Of a stretch of 64,000 bases of DNA, positions 19,791 through 29,935 are shown piece after piece. Position 1 is the first letter of the stretch. Each line of letters begins with the position of its first letter. The notes beneath the pieces were generated by a model that was not told where the DNA came from, did not search any database, and saw nothing but the letters and a program-made list of their open reading frames with translations. The position numbers and the translations under genes were made by a program. The DNA is from Athripsodes cinereus (lineage: Eukaryota > Arthropoda > Insecta > Trichoptera > Leptoceridae): contig OX388314.1 of assembly GCA_947579605.1 (NCBI GenBank), positions 3,286,001-3,350,000 of the forward strand, written 5' to 3'.

Positions 19791-20039
19791 CCACCTCAGT
19801 GACTTTAAATTGAATTTAAATTTTATTTTATTTTTTTTCAAATCTTTAGAGTTGAGGGTCAACGATAAATCACTCTTAGAATTATTCTTGAATAACAAGT
19901 GGAACAACAAAATAATAATAGTAGTTTTTAACCCGGCTTTATTCAATGAAAAAAAATTTCAATAAAAAAAAATGAATCAGGTTTAAAGTGCGTACACCAT
20001 AAACAAAAATCTTACAGAAAAAATAACTAATACTATACT

Positions 20040-20215
20040 ATTACAGTTTATCCCACAAGTTTTATCATCAACAAACCAGCTGTAAAAATCTGATTTTCGG
20101 GATGGGTGACAAACTTCATCGCCAAATTCGAGTTGTAATATAATTATATTCATTTTTTCTAACACCTGCCTTTTACAGGACACCTCAAAAATTACGGGAA
20201 TAAGTGGGGGACCTT
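20040..20215 (-). mobile_element. SINE-A copy
   Basis: Minus orientation: TTTATCCCACAAG, ACCAGCTG, CGGGATGGGTGACAAACTTC, ACACCTGCCTTTTACAGGAC, ACGGGAATAAGTGGGGGACC. Internal deletions relative to 1831-2080. Confidence 0.7.
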
Positions 20216-20267
20216 TACATGAAACTGTCACTGTGATTTATAAGAAAGTATTTTGAAGTCTTTTCTC

Positions 20268-20402
20268 TCTTGACAGCTTAGTTGGACAAAGCACACTTCG
20301 CGATTACAATTAGTTGCAAGTTTAAGTTTCGTGTAGAGCACAACCTCATAAGTAACGTTGTCTTTTCTTAGTCTTATTAGTGGTGTTTTACAAATATCTG
20401 CT
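20268..20402 (+). mobile_element. SINE-B, diverged copy
   Basis: GCTTAGTTGGACAAAGCACA (A-box part of a tRNA head), a decayed B-box region, then AACGTTGTCTTTTCTTAGTC and TTAGTGGTGTTTTA, matching the tail of SINE-B at 22515-22660 and 39537-39735. Confidence 0.55.
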
Positions 20403-21150
20403 TTTGATAGGACACTTGAAAATTTGAGAAAATAAAAAAAGATACCATAAACACTGTGACCCACTAAATATCTTGTTTTCTTTAATTTCTCATTTTGATG
20501 TAGTTCCTTCGAGAACCGTTTATTCTATCCACATACATGTATGTTAAAACTTTCTCGAAGACTTCACGAAATATGAATAAACATACAAACATATTAACAA
20601 ACAAACTCAAATATAAATTCGCTATAATTATTCATTTAGATGTCACAGTTTTGTGAATTTATGTGGTCCAACAACTACTACTACTGAAAACTGGCCGTTC
20701 TTGTTTTGTCAGTTGGAATATGTCTCCTGACATGTATAAAACTTTGGCCATTTCGCTTAGAACAAAAGGCAGAGATATAGGATAGTAATAAAATATAACA
20801 ATCATATGTTAATATAGGTATGTACATATGTACCTACTGAGTATAATAGAAATCACATGTGAAAACATTTTAAACTTCATTTTGTTTAGTTTTAGTTTAA
20901 ATTGACTGTGAAAAGAACAGCGAATTAAATTGCCACTAGTGAAAAAATTCGGAATATCGTGAAACCATAACATTGAGCACCCTTGAAGTGATATTATCAC
21001 AACACAGCGCTTTTTAAATTGTAATGTCCTCAGGCTTAAGGTATGCAGAAATCTTTGTTGTTTTATTCAATTATTTATTAATTTTTCACTGTTTATTGAG
21101 AACAAACATTTGGCAGAGATATGAATTGATATGAAATTATATTGGTTGCA
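20403..21150. other. No feature recognised
   Basis: AT-rich; no repeat structure or coding remnant detected. Confidence 0.5.
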
Positions 21151-21154
21151 ACAA

Positions 21155-21212
21155 CATACAGGCTCCGAATCAATCTTAAAGGCGCGATGGCTTCCAACTA
21201 GCCCAAATTATA
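21155..21212 (-). mobile_element. LINE 3' UTR hairpin-family scrap
   Basis: AAGGCGCGATGGCTTCCAAC then TAGCCCAA is the reverse complement of the GTTGGAAG...GCG block. The hairpin is lost. Confidence 0.4.
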
Positions 21213-21334
21213 ATAAAAATAAATAAATCAAATTACATACATAGACAAATATTTGAATCTCGTATATACACATGATACCTAAGAAATTAAAATAAAACAA
21301 ATATAAGTAATCCTATTCTACTTGTGATTTTATT

Positions 21335-21430
21335 AACTCAGGTGCGACAAAGCGCAGAAATCCGAGAATTGCGTGGCTTGAACACGTGTATCAAATTCTT
21401 AAAGACGGCCGTGTGCAGAAAAAAATATCT
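21335..21430 (+). mobile_element. RTE-1 LINE remnant
   Basis: Reads RCDKAQKSENCVA or, in the adjacent frame, the expected PRIAWLEHVYQILKDGRVQ; it corresponds to GRPRTTWLDHVDQILMDGRV of the copy at 25655-26161. Truncated on both sides. Confidence 0.6.
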
Positions 21431-22304
21431 GTGACTTCTATTGCGGTATCGCCCATCCATATGATAAAAAATACCTGTGACTGCTATTTCGCTACCGTCC
21501 ATTCACATGATGTCTATTGTCTTTTAAACTAAACAATAGAAGTATGTAGTGGACTCGCATTAAATCTTCTAAAGGCAAATGTTTACTTACTCACTTCAAC
21601 TTCAAAACTGTAGATTTTTATAGTTAGAATATCAACCATTTTTTTGTTAGTCTAACTGGATTTCGGCACTATATTTTTCTATAGATCGATGTAGAAAATT
21701 AGAATGTTTTTCATATGCAGAGAGCCAAGTGCTGCTATATTTAAAAGTGTTGCCAAATAATAAAAAAAAAAAACAGTATAATTATAAGGAAAATATACGA
21801 TCCATTTAGATTAGTTCTCAGTAATTATCTCCAACTCAAATTGACGTTAAAAGTTCAGTGGTTTCCAAATGAGACGACAACCCATTTCTAATGGATGTGA
21901 GGGTGGAGGTTTGTACACCTGGGAATAGTTTTATTGTCCTTTTAGATCTAAGGGAGGTCATTACAGTCGAGTTGGAGGCCAAAGTAATGGAATGGGCGGA
22001 GTAACCATGAAGAACTTATTCTAATAGTTCTAAATGTGGAAGCAATGGTGGGTTAAAACCAGTGACGGCATTTCTAGAGAGAACAAAAAAATTCCGTTGA
22101 TATATTTTATTTATCAAACAAATTGTTTTTTTGATTAACGAAATATTATAAAATGCTATATTTTTAAATTTATGTGAACTAACAAACTGTTTTTAGTTTG
22201 ACTTGAGTTTTAATGATTTTTTTTAGTACCTAGTTTACATAAGTTTATTTGGAGTTTTACAAAATAAAAAAAAAAATAATTAACTTTTTTTATGCACTCA
22301 GCAA
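21431..22304. other. No feature recognised
   Basis: AT-rich with A runs near 21760; nothing identifiable. ATGATA-type local repeats at 21445-21515 (two copies of CTGTGACT...ATTGC/TTCGC) look like a short local duplication. Confidence 0.4.
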
Positions 22305-22520
22305 AAGATTTGGTCGTTCACTCTTTTCGGTATTTTCAAGTATCATGTAAAAGGCAGTTGTTCGAAAAATTCATGATACATCTTAAATTTAGCGATGAGG
22401 GTGGTCACCCATTGTATATGTCTTATTTTTAGTTGGCGCATAGAAGACGGCTTGTATGTTTCTTACTTCATACAGCTGGTATGCTGGCTACCCCACATGT
22501 GAAATATGTCGTAATGGCAT
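22305..22520 (+). mobile_element. SINE-A copy
   Basis: Sense: CACTCTTTTCGGTATTTTCA, GTAAAAGGCAGTTGTTCGAA, AATTTAGCGATGAGGGTGGT, GCTGGTATGCTGGCTACCCC, then GTCGTAATGGCATGGTCGTA. Its end abuts a SINE-B. Confidence 0.75.
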
Positions 22521-22660
22521 GGTCGTAGGGAAGTAACTAAATCGACAAGGTTAGGGATGGAGGTTCAAGTCTCGTCCTGGCACTACCGAATAAGATGACG
22601 TTGTCTTTTCTAAGCCATATATGGTAGTTTTATGTATAAAATTTACGTATATGACCTCAT
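22515..22660 (+). mobile_element. SINE-B (tRNA-derived)
   Basis: GGTCGTAGGGAAGTAACTAA then GGAGGTTCAAGTCTCGTCC (B-box region), CTGGCACTACCGAATAAGAT, GACGTTGTCTTTTCTAAGCC and ATATGGTAGTTTTATG. The A box is worn. Matches 39537-39735 in reverse. Confidence 0.65.
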
Positions 22661-23356
22661 ACAATGGTTCATTGTAAAAATAACATCGATGAACATACTT
22701 ATAAATATTTTTAAAAGGGCAGCGCCCGCCTCATACCTCGTGCCGTACCTGGAGATATGTATCTCCATACTAAAGCACACATGCACAAACAGGATTTAAT
22801 GTCGCACTAAAGCGAGAAATGCTACCCCGAGGGAGCACTCTAGATTAAACGGCCACACATAAAAAAAATTGGTGCAAAAAGGGAACGGAAGAAATGGGAA
22901 TATGCCTTCCTCTCTATGCAGTATCGTTAGTTACTTGAAGGGGATATTAGGCTACCAAATAAATTACAGAAGTTTTTGATAGCGAAAAAGTACCTATAAA
23001 GATTAACATGAATATTTTAGTTTTGCCACTGATTGTACTAACATTAGATAACGTACTTAGTAGAGAATTTCCAATGAACATTTGTACAGGCCAGATAACT
23101 ACTATACATACTACGTACATATATCTACTAAGTGTGTAATAATAATAATAATAGTAGGTCGTATTAATGGAAGCTCCTGTGTTGTTTATACCGGATACAA
23201 TTGACTTTAATTAGATTGACTAACTTTTAGCTTAGACGACTTAAGGGTACATTAAGATTGTTCCTGAGTATATAAGTATGTAAACAAACGAATGTTTACA
23301 CACATGATGATTTTCTTCTTTTTTTTCAACCACTTTTTCTTCAATGTTGAATATTG
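22661..23356. other. No feature recognised
   Basis: 22715-22855 is GC-richer than its surroundings (GGGCAGCGCCCGCCTCATAC, CTACCCCGAGGGAGCACTC) and may be a repeat, but there is no second copy in this window. (AAT)n lies at 23139-23154. Confidence 0.4.
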
Positions 23357-24020
23357 GAAGTCTTTTATTATTTATTTATTTATTATCACAATATACGGCG
23401 TGAGCCTTTTACATGTATAAAATAAAATTGTAGAAATTGCATGACAGACAGTACATTTAAACGACAAGGAACAATCATGAAAAAAGGACAATACACAATA
23501 AAAAAAAGTATGCTAAATATAATACATATAAACCATTCAATAAAACTTTTTAAAAATTAATTGATAAAAGACAGAACTAGCAATAAATCATCAAAATTGG
23601 GAAATTCAACATAAGATCATTAAAATATATAATTATAAAATTTTTAACATCACAAACAAATAATCAATACAGACAGAGATCAATAAACAATGAATTTAAG
23701 ACATATTAACAAGAAGAAAATAGGAATAATGCAATAAAACATTAGCAGGTAGTCAATGTAAATAGGTTAAAATTAGGTAAACAGATAGTTAATTAATATA
23801 AAAGGTATAATAAATTTTGTATAAGCAATTCAATAATTTAAAAAAATAAATTAGGTAAAATCGTTCAAAAAAATTAATAAATAATATATAACATATAGGC
23901 AAAAAATATAATTTTCAATAAATTATACAGATACACAAACAATAATGTATTTTTCAATAAACAATATAGGTATACAAAGAACGAACCAACCGCTTGGACG
24001 CAGAACTCAACTGCCCAATG
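23357..24020 (-). mobile_element. 3' UTR of the jockey-like LINE
   Basis: Begins with an ATTATTTATTTATTTATTAT tail, then ACGGCGTGAGCCTTTTACAT, and runs as an A-rich tract up to the stop codon at 24021. It is related to 16185-17300 and 55640-56060. Confidence 0.65.
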
Positions 24021-24665
24021 TCAACTACACAGTTTTAAGTAATTTACTACGTCAGTTTTGAATTTTTGAAAATTGTCAGCAAAAATATCCGTTTTATCCC
24101 CTACCAGATTGGCCAGCCTGTGAATCCTAATGAGTGGAGAAAAATATACATAGTTATTACGAGTATTCGCCTCATGAAACATCACAGTATGTCTAGTCAA
24201 CCTAGCAGGAACACTGAATTGGATACATTCCATGATTTCTGGGGTATCAATAGCGTTGTTAAGTAATTTATGGAAAAAACAGAGGTCAAACATTTTTCTT
24301 CTGTTATGTAGACTGAGGAGGCCAAGTTCATTCATCAGATCAGTGTAGTCTATATTTTCAATTGGAATGCCCTTTTTGTAATTGATCAGTCTCAAGAACT
24401 TCCTCTGCACTCTCTCTATACTTTTAATATGGATAGCGTAATTTGGAGACCAAATAACGGTGTTATATTCTAATAATGGTCTCACAAGGGATGCAAAGAG
24501 AAGACCATAAGACCTAATTTGCTGTAAGTCATTCACCAATCTAAAAACTTCTTCCTTATTCTTTACATTTTTCTTTTTTAGAGCCAAATTTACCCACGTC
24601 TTACCAGCAACAGGCATAAAATGCTTCACAGGAATGGCCAATGATATTTGCTCAGAAAAAGAACT
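24021..24665 (-). mobile_element. Jockey-like LINE, C-terminal part of reverse transcriptase ORF
   Basis: An open frame of at least 206 codons. It reads FASLVRPLLEYNTVIWSPNY, then IKSIERVQRKFLRLI, LGLLSLHNRRKMFDLCFFHK, VPARLTRHTVMFHEANTRNN and SPLIRIHRLANL. The LVRPLLEY...VWSP...IERVQRKFLR...RR...DL order is typical of the region after the catalytic YADD domain in jockey/CR1-type LINEs. The catalytic domain and endonuclease are absent (5' truncation). It has no internal stop over 200 codons, so this is one of the younger copies here. The stretch upstream of AGKTW is not clearly LINE. Confidence 0.82.
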
Positions 24666-25645
24666 GTTTTTTTTTGTTCACAATGTTTGATAGGTTTCTT
24701 TAGCAATATTTTCATGAGTCAACAAGTAGAAATGTCTTAAATTTAAGATATCGCCAGTTTTGTAATTTTGGTATAACTATAATTCTACAACAATTTTTTT
24801 TAAAAAAAAAAGCTACACACGTATTTTTATTTCTTATGACATAATAAAAATATTTCGTCAGTATATTTATATAAACCAAAATTTCATTGATGTCTTACTA
24901 TTGAGTATACAGTGCATTCTCAAACTTATTAAAATATTGACAATGAAGAAAAAATTGACAATGACTTTGTAAGTCGAAACCAGGTCACAAACTAATTAAA
25001 TATAAAGTTAGCCTAACACTTATTGTGCTTTCTGCTATATATAAGTCCTTTTGACAAAAGCTCAGATACGAAATTCAACATTCGTTACATTTTTTGTATG
25101 TGGTTTTATCAATTCTAAAAAAAAAACAAGCCGATCAATTTTGAAAAAGAACACGCCAACAAATCTGTTTTTATGGATTTGGTACGACTGTATTATTTTT
25201 AATTGAATTTTGTTTTCCTGTGAAACAAATGAATAAAAATAAATTTATCCAATAAAATCATCATTAATTTATTAACGGTGTGAATAAAATATATAGAAAT
25301 CGAACTGTGTGATATGAAAAAATCTATCTACAAAAATATACCCAACGTCTTTATTCAATTCCAAATATCAGAAACTATTAAAAATAACAATGATAGATAC
25401 CTACATTCTAGGAAATGGATTTTACCCAATTAAATATACTCGAAACACCAGAAGGAAATTCTTGTAAGTACTTAAAACTTTTCTTTGAAGGATAAATTGA
25501 TAACACTTGAGAATGTCTAAACAATATGTTGTGTATTTGAAAATGTTTTTTCATACAAGTTTTAAGTACCTACTCATATTATACATAATAGATATCAGTT
25601 TTTATCTACAGTTCAACATTGTTATAAATTGAAACTTTTAATAAA
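24666..25645. other. No strong feature
   Basis: AT-rich. 24950-24990 (TTGACAATGACTTTGTAAGT then CGAAACCAGGTCAC) has a near copy at 34697-34730, so some old repeat is present. Confidence 0.4.
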
Positions 25646-25654
25646 TTCAAGATG

Positions 25655-26161
25655 ATTCTGGTACCGTCACTAACGTACGCAAGCGAGACATGGACGTGGT
25701 TGAATAAGGACGAAAGTGGAATAAATGCAGTAGAGATGCGATCGTTGAGAAGAATGGTTGGTAAAATGCTGCGTGATAGAGTGAAGAATGAGGATATTAG
25801 AAGAATGAGCGGATGCAAGAAGAGTGTTGTGGACAGAATGCGCGTGAATAAACTACGGTGGTTTGGGCATGTTGAACGAATGAACGAGGTAAGAATGACA
25901 AAGAGGATATACTTATCTGAAAGAAAGGGTGTGAGGAAACGCGGGCGTCCGAGAACCACGTGGCTTGATCACGTGGATCAAATTCTCATGGACGGTCGCG
26001 TGTTGAGTAAGAGGAACCGACGTGCGTGTATGAGAAACTGTATGAATGTGGAGGAAGCGAAGGAAGTGTGTAAAGATAGATCTGTTTGGCGTTCCGTTCT
26101 CTCTGCCTACCCCACTTGGAACACGGCGTGAGGGTATAGTATAGTAGTATAGTATAGTAAT
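25655..26161 (+). mobile_element. RTE-1 LINE, best copy, 9-bp TSD
   Basis: Flanked by TTCAAGATG at 25646-25654 and 26162-26170. The 507-bp insert is open for 159 codons to TGA at 26129-26131: LTYASETWTWLNKDES, MRSLRRMVGKMLRDRVKNED, RRMSGCKKSVVDRMRVNKLR, WFGHVERMNEVRMTKRIYLS, RKRGRPRTTWLDHVDQILMD, RRACMRNCMNVEEAKEVCKD and VLSAYPTWNTA. This is the region after the RT domain in RTE-type LINEs; the ATG at 25652 comes from the target duplication, so it is not a native start. The 3' end is CTACCCCACTTGGAACACGG then CGTGAGGGTATAGTATAG. It lacks the RT and endonuclease and cannot move itself. Confidence 0.9.
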
Positions 26162-26170
26162 TTCAAGATG

Positions 26171-26685
26171 TAAACTGGGTGGAACAAGACAGATCATGTT
26201 ACATCTTTGTCTGATGCTAGGTACATGAACGTAAAAGGTGCTGAACTGAACACCTAGAATGGGTCGTAGAAGCGCGAAGAGGTCAAAGACAGTATGGTTT
26301 GATGACATTTAGAGAATGGCTGCCCTGCACTAGAAAAAGAGTTGCGTTTAACAGAGAATTTTGGAAGCCCAAGCGACAGGCTTTTGTGTCATTCCATGAA
26401 GAAGGGTGAGCGTAAGTGAAGGAAAATTAAACCTGTATATTTATAACTTAGAAGTCAGTTAAAGATTTAAACGACAGAATCTCCATCAGTAAGATAAGTG
26501 TCTTAGATTTAAATTAAATTAGAAAATAACAATTAGGTACATAATACCTATATGGAGTAAGTTATTTTAAGTTCGTAATCTGTGGGATTTTTTGATATGC
26601 GTTATATTAAGCGTTCACTTAAAAAAAATATCTTATTGTAGGTATAAGTGTTTGTTGGAGATCCGACAATGAAAAGATCTGTTAC
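26171..26685. other. No feature recognised
   Basis: 26175-26420 is somewhat GC-richer and has short frames (ACTGGGTGGAACAAGACAGA...) that could be an old LINE tail. Nothing firm. Confidence 0.35.
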
Positions 26686-26689
26686 TTTT

Positions 26690-26765
26690 TCTATTAAAGT
26701 ATTTGAGTGTTATTTAAAAGAAGGGTATTCGCAAAACATCATAAAATGAGTCATACCACATATTA
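26690..26765 (+). mobile_element. SINE-A, left part of split copy
   Basis: GTTACTTTTTCTATTAAAGT, ATTTGAGTGTTATTTAAAAG and AAGGGTATTCGCAAAACATC match the SINE-A head in sense. The copy breaks after TCATACCACATATTA at 26751-26765 and continues after the second copy of that 15-mer at 27258. Confidence 0.6.
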
Positions 26766-27257
26766 AACGAAGTTTTCGCATTTAGCTGGATTTTCACACC
26801 TGCGAGAGTGAAGATATTAAGAATACTACTTAACAGACACCTCATCCGCACAACCAACAGACTGTGCAAACTCCCTTTTGTATGAAACAGGAAAGGTGTC
26901 CCGATGCTAACGAATCGGCTTAGGCTGGTTTAAGTGCCCTTTTACCCATGGTACGTTCACCAATCCCACCAATTCCTGTTTCAAACTGTCATGTTCGACA
27001 TCTGTTGAGCATAGATGTCAACTAACAGCAACCATCTTTGTGATTGTGTTCGAGGTTGTTGACAATCTATGCTCAACAGATGTCGAACATGACAGTTTGA
27101 AACAGGAATTGGTGTAATTGGTGAACGTACCATGGGTAAAGTGCACTTAAACCAGCCTAAGCCGATTGTAAGCATCGGGACACCTTTCCTGTTTCATACA
27201 AAAAGGGAGTTTGCACAGTCTGTTGGTTGTGCGGATGAGGTGTCTGTTGGGTAATTT
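26766..27257. mobile_element. Large hairpin insertion flanked by 15-bp direct repeats
   Basis: Exact TCATACCACATATTA repeats (26751-26765 and 27258-27272) flank 492 bp. Most of it is a near-perfect palindrome, arms 26832-27033 and 27053-27248, starting AACAGACACCTCATCCGCAC, with a loop of about 20 bp. A 66-bp non-palindromic lead (AACGAAGTTTTCGCATTTAG...) precedes it and 9 bp follow. The frame of 65 codons inside is an accident of the palindrome. The type of element is unknown: a TSD of 15 bp suggests retroposition or repair-type insertion, while palindromes usually suggest a MITE. Confidence 0.7.
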
Positions 27258-27440
27258 TCATACCACATATTATTCAATTCGATAGTGATGAAGTTTGCCA
27301 CCTGTCCTAAATTTCTCATATTTTATTGGCATTGAGAAAATCACTAGCATGTTTTAAAATGCTGTAAATGTGTTGGCTACCTCACTTGTAGGATTTGCCA
27401 TGAGGGTACAGATAGACATAAAATAAAAGCACCCATTTGT
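27258..27440 (+). mobile_element. SINE-A, right part of split copy
   Basis: GATAGTGATGAAGTTTGCCA, CCTGTCCTAAATTTCTCAT, TTGGCATTGAGAAAATCACT and TTGGCTACCTCACTTGTAGG then ATTTGCCATGAGGGTACAGA complete the SINE-A order started at 26690. Confidence 0.65.
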
Positions 27441-27639
27441 GTCCTCGAAAACGAATACAATAAATTTTATATTTTCTTACCTGGATACGAGTTGTATGAA
27501 GTGTGACAAACGCTGACTTGTAGAAGAAGCCATATGGATATAAACCTGGAAAAAATAAAAAAAAAATGTAAGCAATTATTATTTAAATTAATAAATTTTC
27601 AATCAAATACAATGTAAATACTATTATCATTAACGTCAT

Positions 27640-27800
27640 CACCTTCGCGTTGCTTCCCTTGCAGGGTAGGCAGAAAAGATCGAATGACATTAACTCTTAT
27701 TCTCGCTAACACCTTTCGTTTTCATTACTGTCATACTATTCCTCATGCGTGCATTCCTATTCAGTGTGCTATACACGTGTCCGTTTTATAGAATCTGATT
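27640..27800 (-). mobile_element. RTE-1 LINE, 3' end remnant
   Basis: Reverse complement reads ...GTGTATAGCACACTGAATAG, GAATGCACGCATGAGGAATA, then CTGCCTACCCTGCAAGGGAA. This matches the copy at 4763-5042 over the last 150 bp. No open frame. Confidence 0.6.
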
Positions 27801-27814
27801 TTGCTTAATACAAA

Positions 27815-27872
27815 TACTCAATATCTCCCTTTTCACGACACAAGCTTTTAACTTACTGTGAAAGGTGTGTAT
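27815..27872 (+). repeat. Rep3 repeat, left part (split by a MITE)
   Basis: CTCCCTTTTCACGACACAAG, CTTTTAACTTACTGTGAAAG and GTGTGTA match the unsplit copy at 29520-29605 and the inverted copy at 46855-46955. Confidence 0.65.
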
Positions 27873-28064
27873 GGGTGCAAACACAAAGAAAGCAGGTTGC
27901 CAGCACCGATCAGTGCCGGTAAGCGCCGGCAAAGTAAATCGCAATCGGCGTTTCTGCTTTTACTATGTGCGGGTTTATTGAAATGCATGTAACCATTCTT
28001 GGCGCCGGTAGACGCAGGCATCTGAAAGCAGGTAACCTGCTTCCATTGTGTTTGCACCATAAGG
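27873..28064. mobile_element. MITE with about 28-bp TIRs inserted in Rep3 at a TA
   Basis: Ends are TGGGTGCAAACACAAAGAAA and the complement of TGGTGCAAACACAATGGAAG. TA lies on both sides, and Rep3 sequence continues seamlessly on either side. The interior has CACCGATCAGTGCCGGTAAG and TTGGCGCCGGTAGACGC, so it is GC-richer than its host. No transposase. TA points to Tc1/mariner-type transposition, but only two bases support that. Confidence 0.7.
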
Positions 28065-28090
28065 TTGTATTTGGGTTTATAACAAAAAGA
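28065..28090 (+). repeat. Rep3 repeat, right part
   Basis: AGGTTGTATTTGGGTTTATA then ACAAAAAG continues the repeat interrupted at 27873. Confidence 0.6.
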
Positions 28091-28197
28091 AAAAAAAAAG
28101 TTACATATTATTAGCGCACATCATTCATGTAGACAAATATTATTTTTACTTATGGCTGAAACAACATATAAAAGCCATGATTCACCCCGCTAGGAAT

Positions 28198-28610
28198 AAT
28201 GGGGAACATTCACAAAAAAAATTTTTCAACCCAAAAAATAGTACAGAAAATTAGAAAAATTATGGTGCTTTTTATATTTTTAAATGTGCATTTTTAAGGT
28301 TTTTATCACCATTTAAAAAAGCAATTTTCGGACTTCGCCGCAAAAAGGTTCACTCGTGGCGGAGCAGTGTTTGACAATATCAGGCGCTACAAACACTACT
28401 AAGAGTGAAATGTGTGGCAATACAAAATAGCGCCTAGCGACGTCACACCGGACTAATTCAATAACAGAAAATATGGATTTTTAAAATGAAAATAATGAAT
28501 GAAAAGTTTTATTTTATCGTTTCTTATTAGGATATTCGTGATCAGCGTATATTTATTAATATGAATTGATAACATTTATTCATATTCCTCACACATGCAT
28601 GTTCCCCATT
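28198..28610. mobile_element. Candidate MITE with AATGGGGAACAT ends
   Basis: AATGGGGAACAT at 28198-28209 is repeated inverted as ATGTTCCCCATT at 28599-28610. The 413-bp interior is non-coding, with a GC-richer core around AAATAGCGCCTAGCGACGTC. Flanking GGAAT / CCTTATT are not an exact TSD. Single copy in this window, so only the TIR supports it. Confidence 0.5.
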
Positions 28611-28621
28611 CCTTATTAGTC

Positions 28622-28700
28622 TTCCACTCTTTTCCCTAAGTTTTTGAGTGTCCTGTAAAAGGAAGGTGAAGAGGTGAAATAATATCTCAGAATCTCAGTT
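28622..28700 (+). mobile_element. SINE-A head fragment
   Basis: CCACTCTTTTCCCTAAGTTT, TTGAGTGTCCTGTAAAAGGA and AGGTGAAG match the SINE-A 5' part; the rest is missing. Confidence 0.6.
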
Positions 28701-29300
28701 TATAACTCTGATGATGGACTAGTTTTGATAGGCTTCTGCCAAATATATAATTCATACTGTGAAAGTAACAGTGCTTACTTCAATAATCATTTTGAAATAA
28801 GTAAAAATGAACTTTCTAAAAGTTTCCACTGAAAAAATAGAATCAAAAGTACTTTATGCTATTGTTTTCTGGAATAATAAATAAACACATTGCTTAGAAG
28901 GCACTTAATGACAAAAAAACCCAACAAATATAAATAACTTTATATTAATTCGTTAGACTATCTTTACAATTTCTTCATTTAAACCTATTCAAAATTATTC
29001 GGTTGGACAAAATAAAATGTTGGTACATATGGCCCTTTATTATTTTTAAGGGAAAATTTATCAAATTTTTTGTTACGTTTCAATTTTGTACGTGTTGTAA
29101 ACTCATCCATCCACTGGGATTTGGTTAACATGATAGAACCATGTGATCAATCATTACATTCAGAAAAACTCCAATACCTCTAAAAACAAATATGTGAAAC
29201 GTAGACGAAAGTCACGAAGCTTTTACGGATAATATTATCAACAAATTAAATTCAGAAAATAATTTAAACCATGCAGAACATTAAAAAAATAACTTTATAT
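28701..29300. other. No feature recognised
   Basis: AT-rich without repeats or coding remnants. Confidence 0.5.
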
Positions 29301-29307
29301 TTGATAA

Positions 29308-29350
29308 TAAATTACCACAAGTGGGCTGGCCAGCGGATTTACTATTAGAA
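29308..29350 (-). mobile_element. SINE-A tail scrap
   Basis: ACCACAAGTGGGCTGGCCAG then CGG matches the minus orientation of CTGGCTACCCCACTTGTGG. Confidence 0.4.
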
Positions 29351-29514
29351 ATGATTCACTATTTTCTTAAAATTGTGACTTTTTTTTCGTATTTTCAGGT
29401 CTGTTTTCTCAGGACACAAATTACTTTTTATTTATTCTTTACTTTTAATGATTGAAAGCATTTTAACATTGAAATATATTTATATTAAAAAAATCCAACG
29501 TTCAATCCCAGATG

Positions 29515-29605
29515 CCGGCAAACTCCCCTTTCACCACACAAGCTTCTAGCTTAATGTGAAAGGTGTATAAAGCTGTATTTGGATTTATAACGAAAACCCA
29601 GATAT
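29515..29605 (+). repeat. Rep3 repeat, uninterrupted copy
   Basis: GCCGGCAAACTCCCCTTTCA, CCACACAAGCTTCTAGCTTA, ATGTGAAAGGTGTATAAAG and CTGTATTTGGATTTATAACG. It serves as the empty-site paralogue for the MITE at 27873-28064. Confidence 0.65.
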
Positions 29606-29637
29606 ATTTTCTAAGTCAAAAAGAGATCTGTCCTTAG

Positions 29638-29935
29638 ATACTTCTTTCGCTTATTCAACATTCATATAATTTCTCACGAACACACGTCGATTTCTCTTAC
29701 TCAAGACTCGGCCGTCTTTGACAAATTTATCCACGTGGTCAAGCCACGTAATTCTCGGACGCCCGCGCTTTCTCACACGCTCTCTAAGTATATCTTCTTT
29801 ATCATTCCTTCCCCTTCCATTCATTCCAAAATGAATACCAAACCATCTCGATTTATTTACACACATTCTATCCACAACACTCCTCTTGCATCCACTCATT
29901 CTTCTAATATCCTCACTCCTTTATAATATTCTTTC
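29638..29935 (-). mobile_element. RTE-1 LINE, C-terminal remnant
   Basis: The minus strand reads MSGCKRSVVDRMCVNKSRWF, GIHFGMNGRGRNDKEDILRE then RVRKRGRPRITWLDHVDKFV, KDGRVLSKRNRRVFVRNYMN. WFGHVERM has become WFGIHFGM by small changes. The YPTW end and the microsatellite tail are missing. Confidence 0.75.

Noticed and set aside
26981..27175. 64-codon ORF
   Set aside because: Lies across the palindrome centre; its open state follows from the hairpin sequence and it matches no protein I know.
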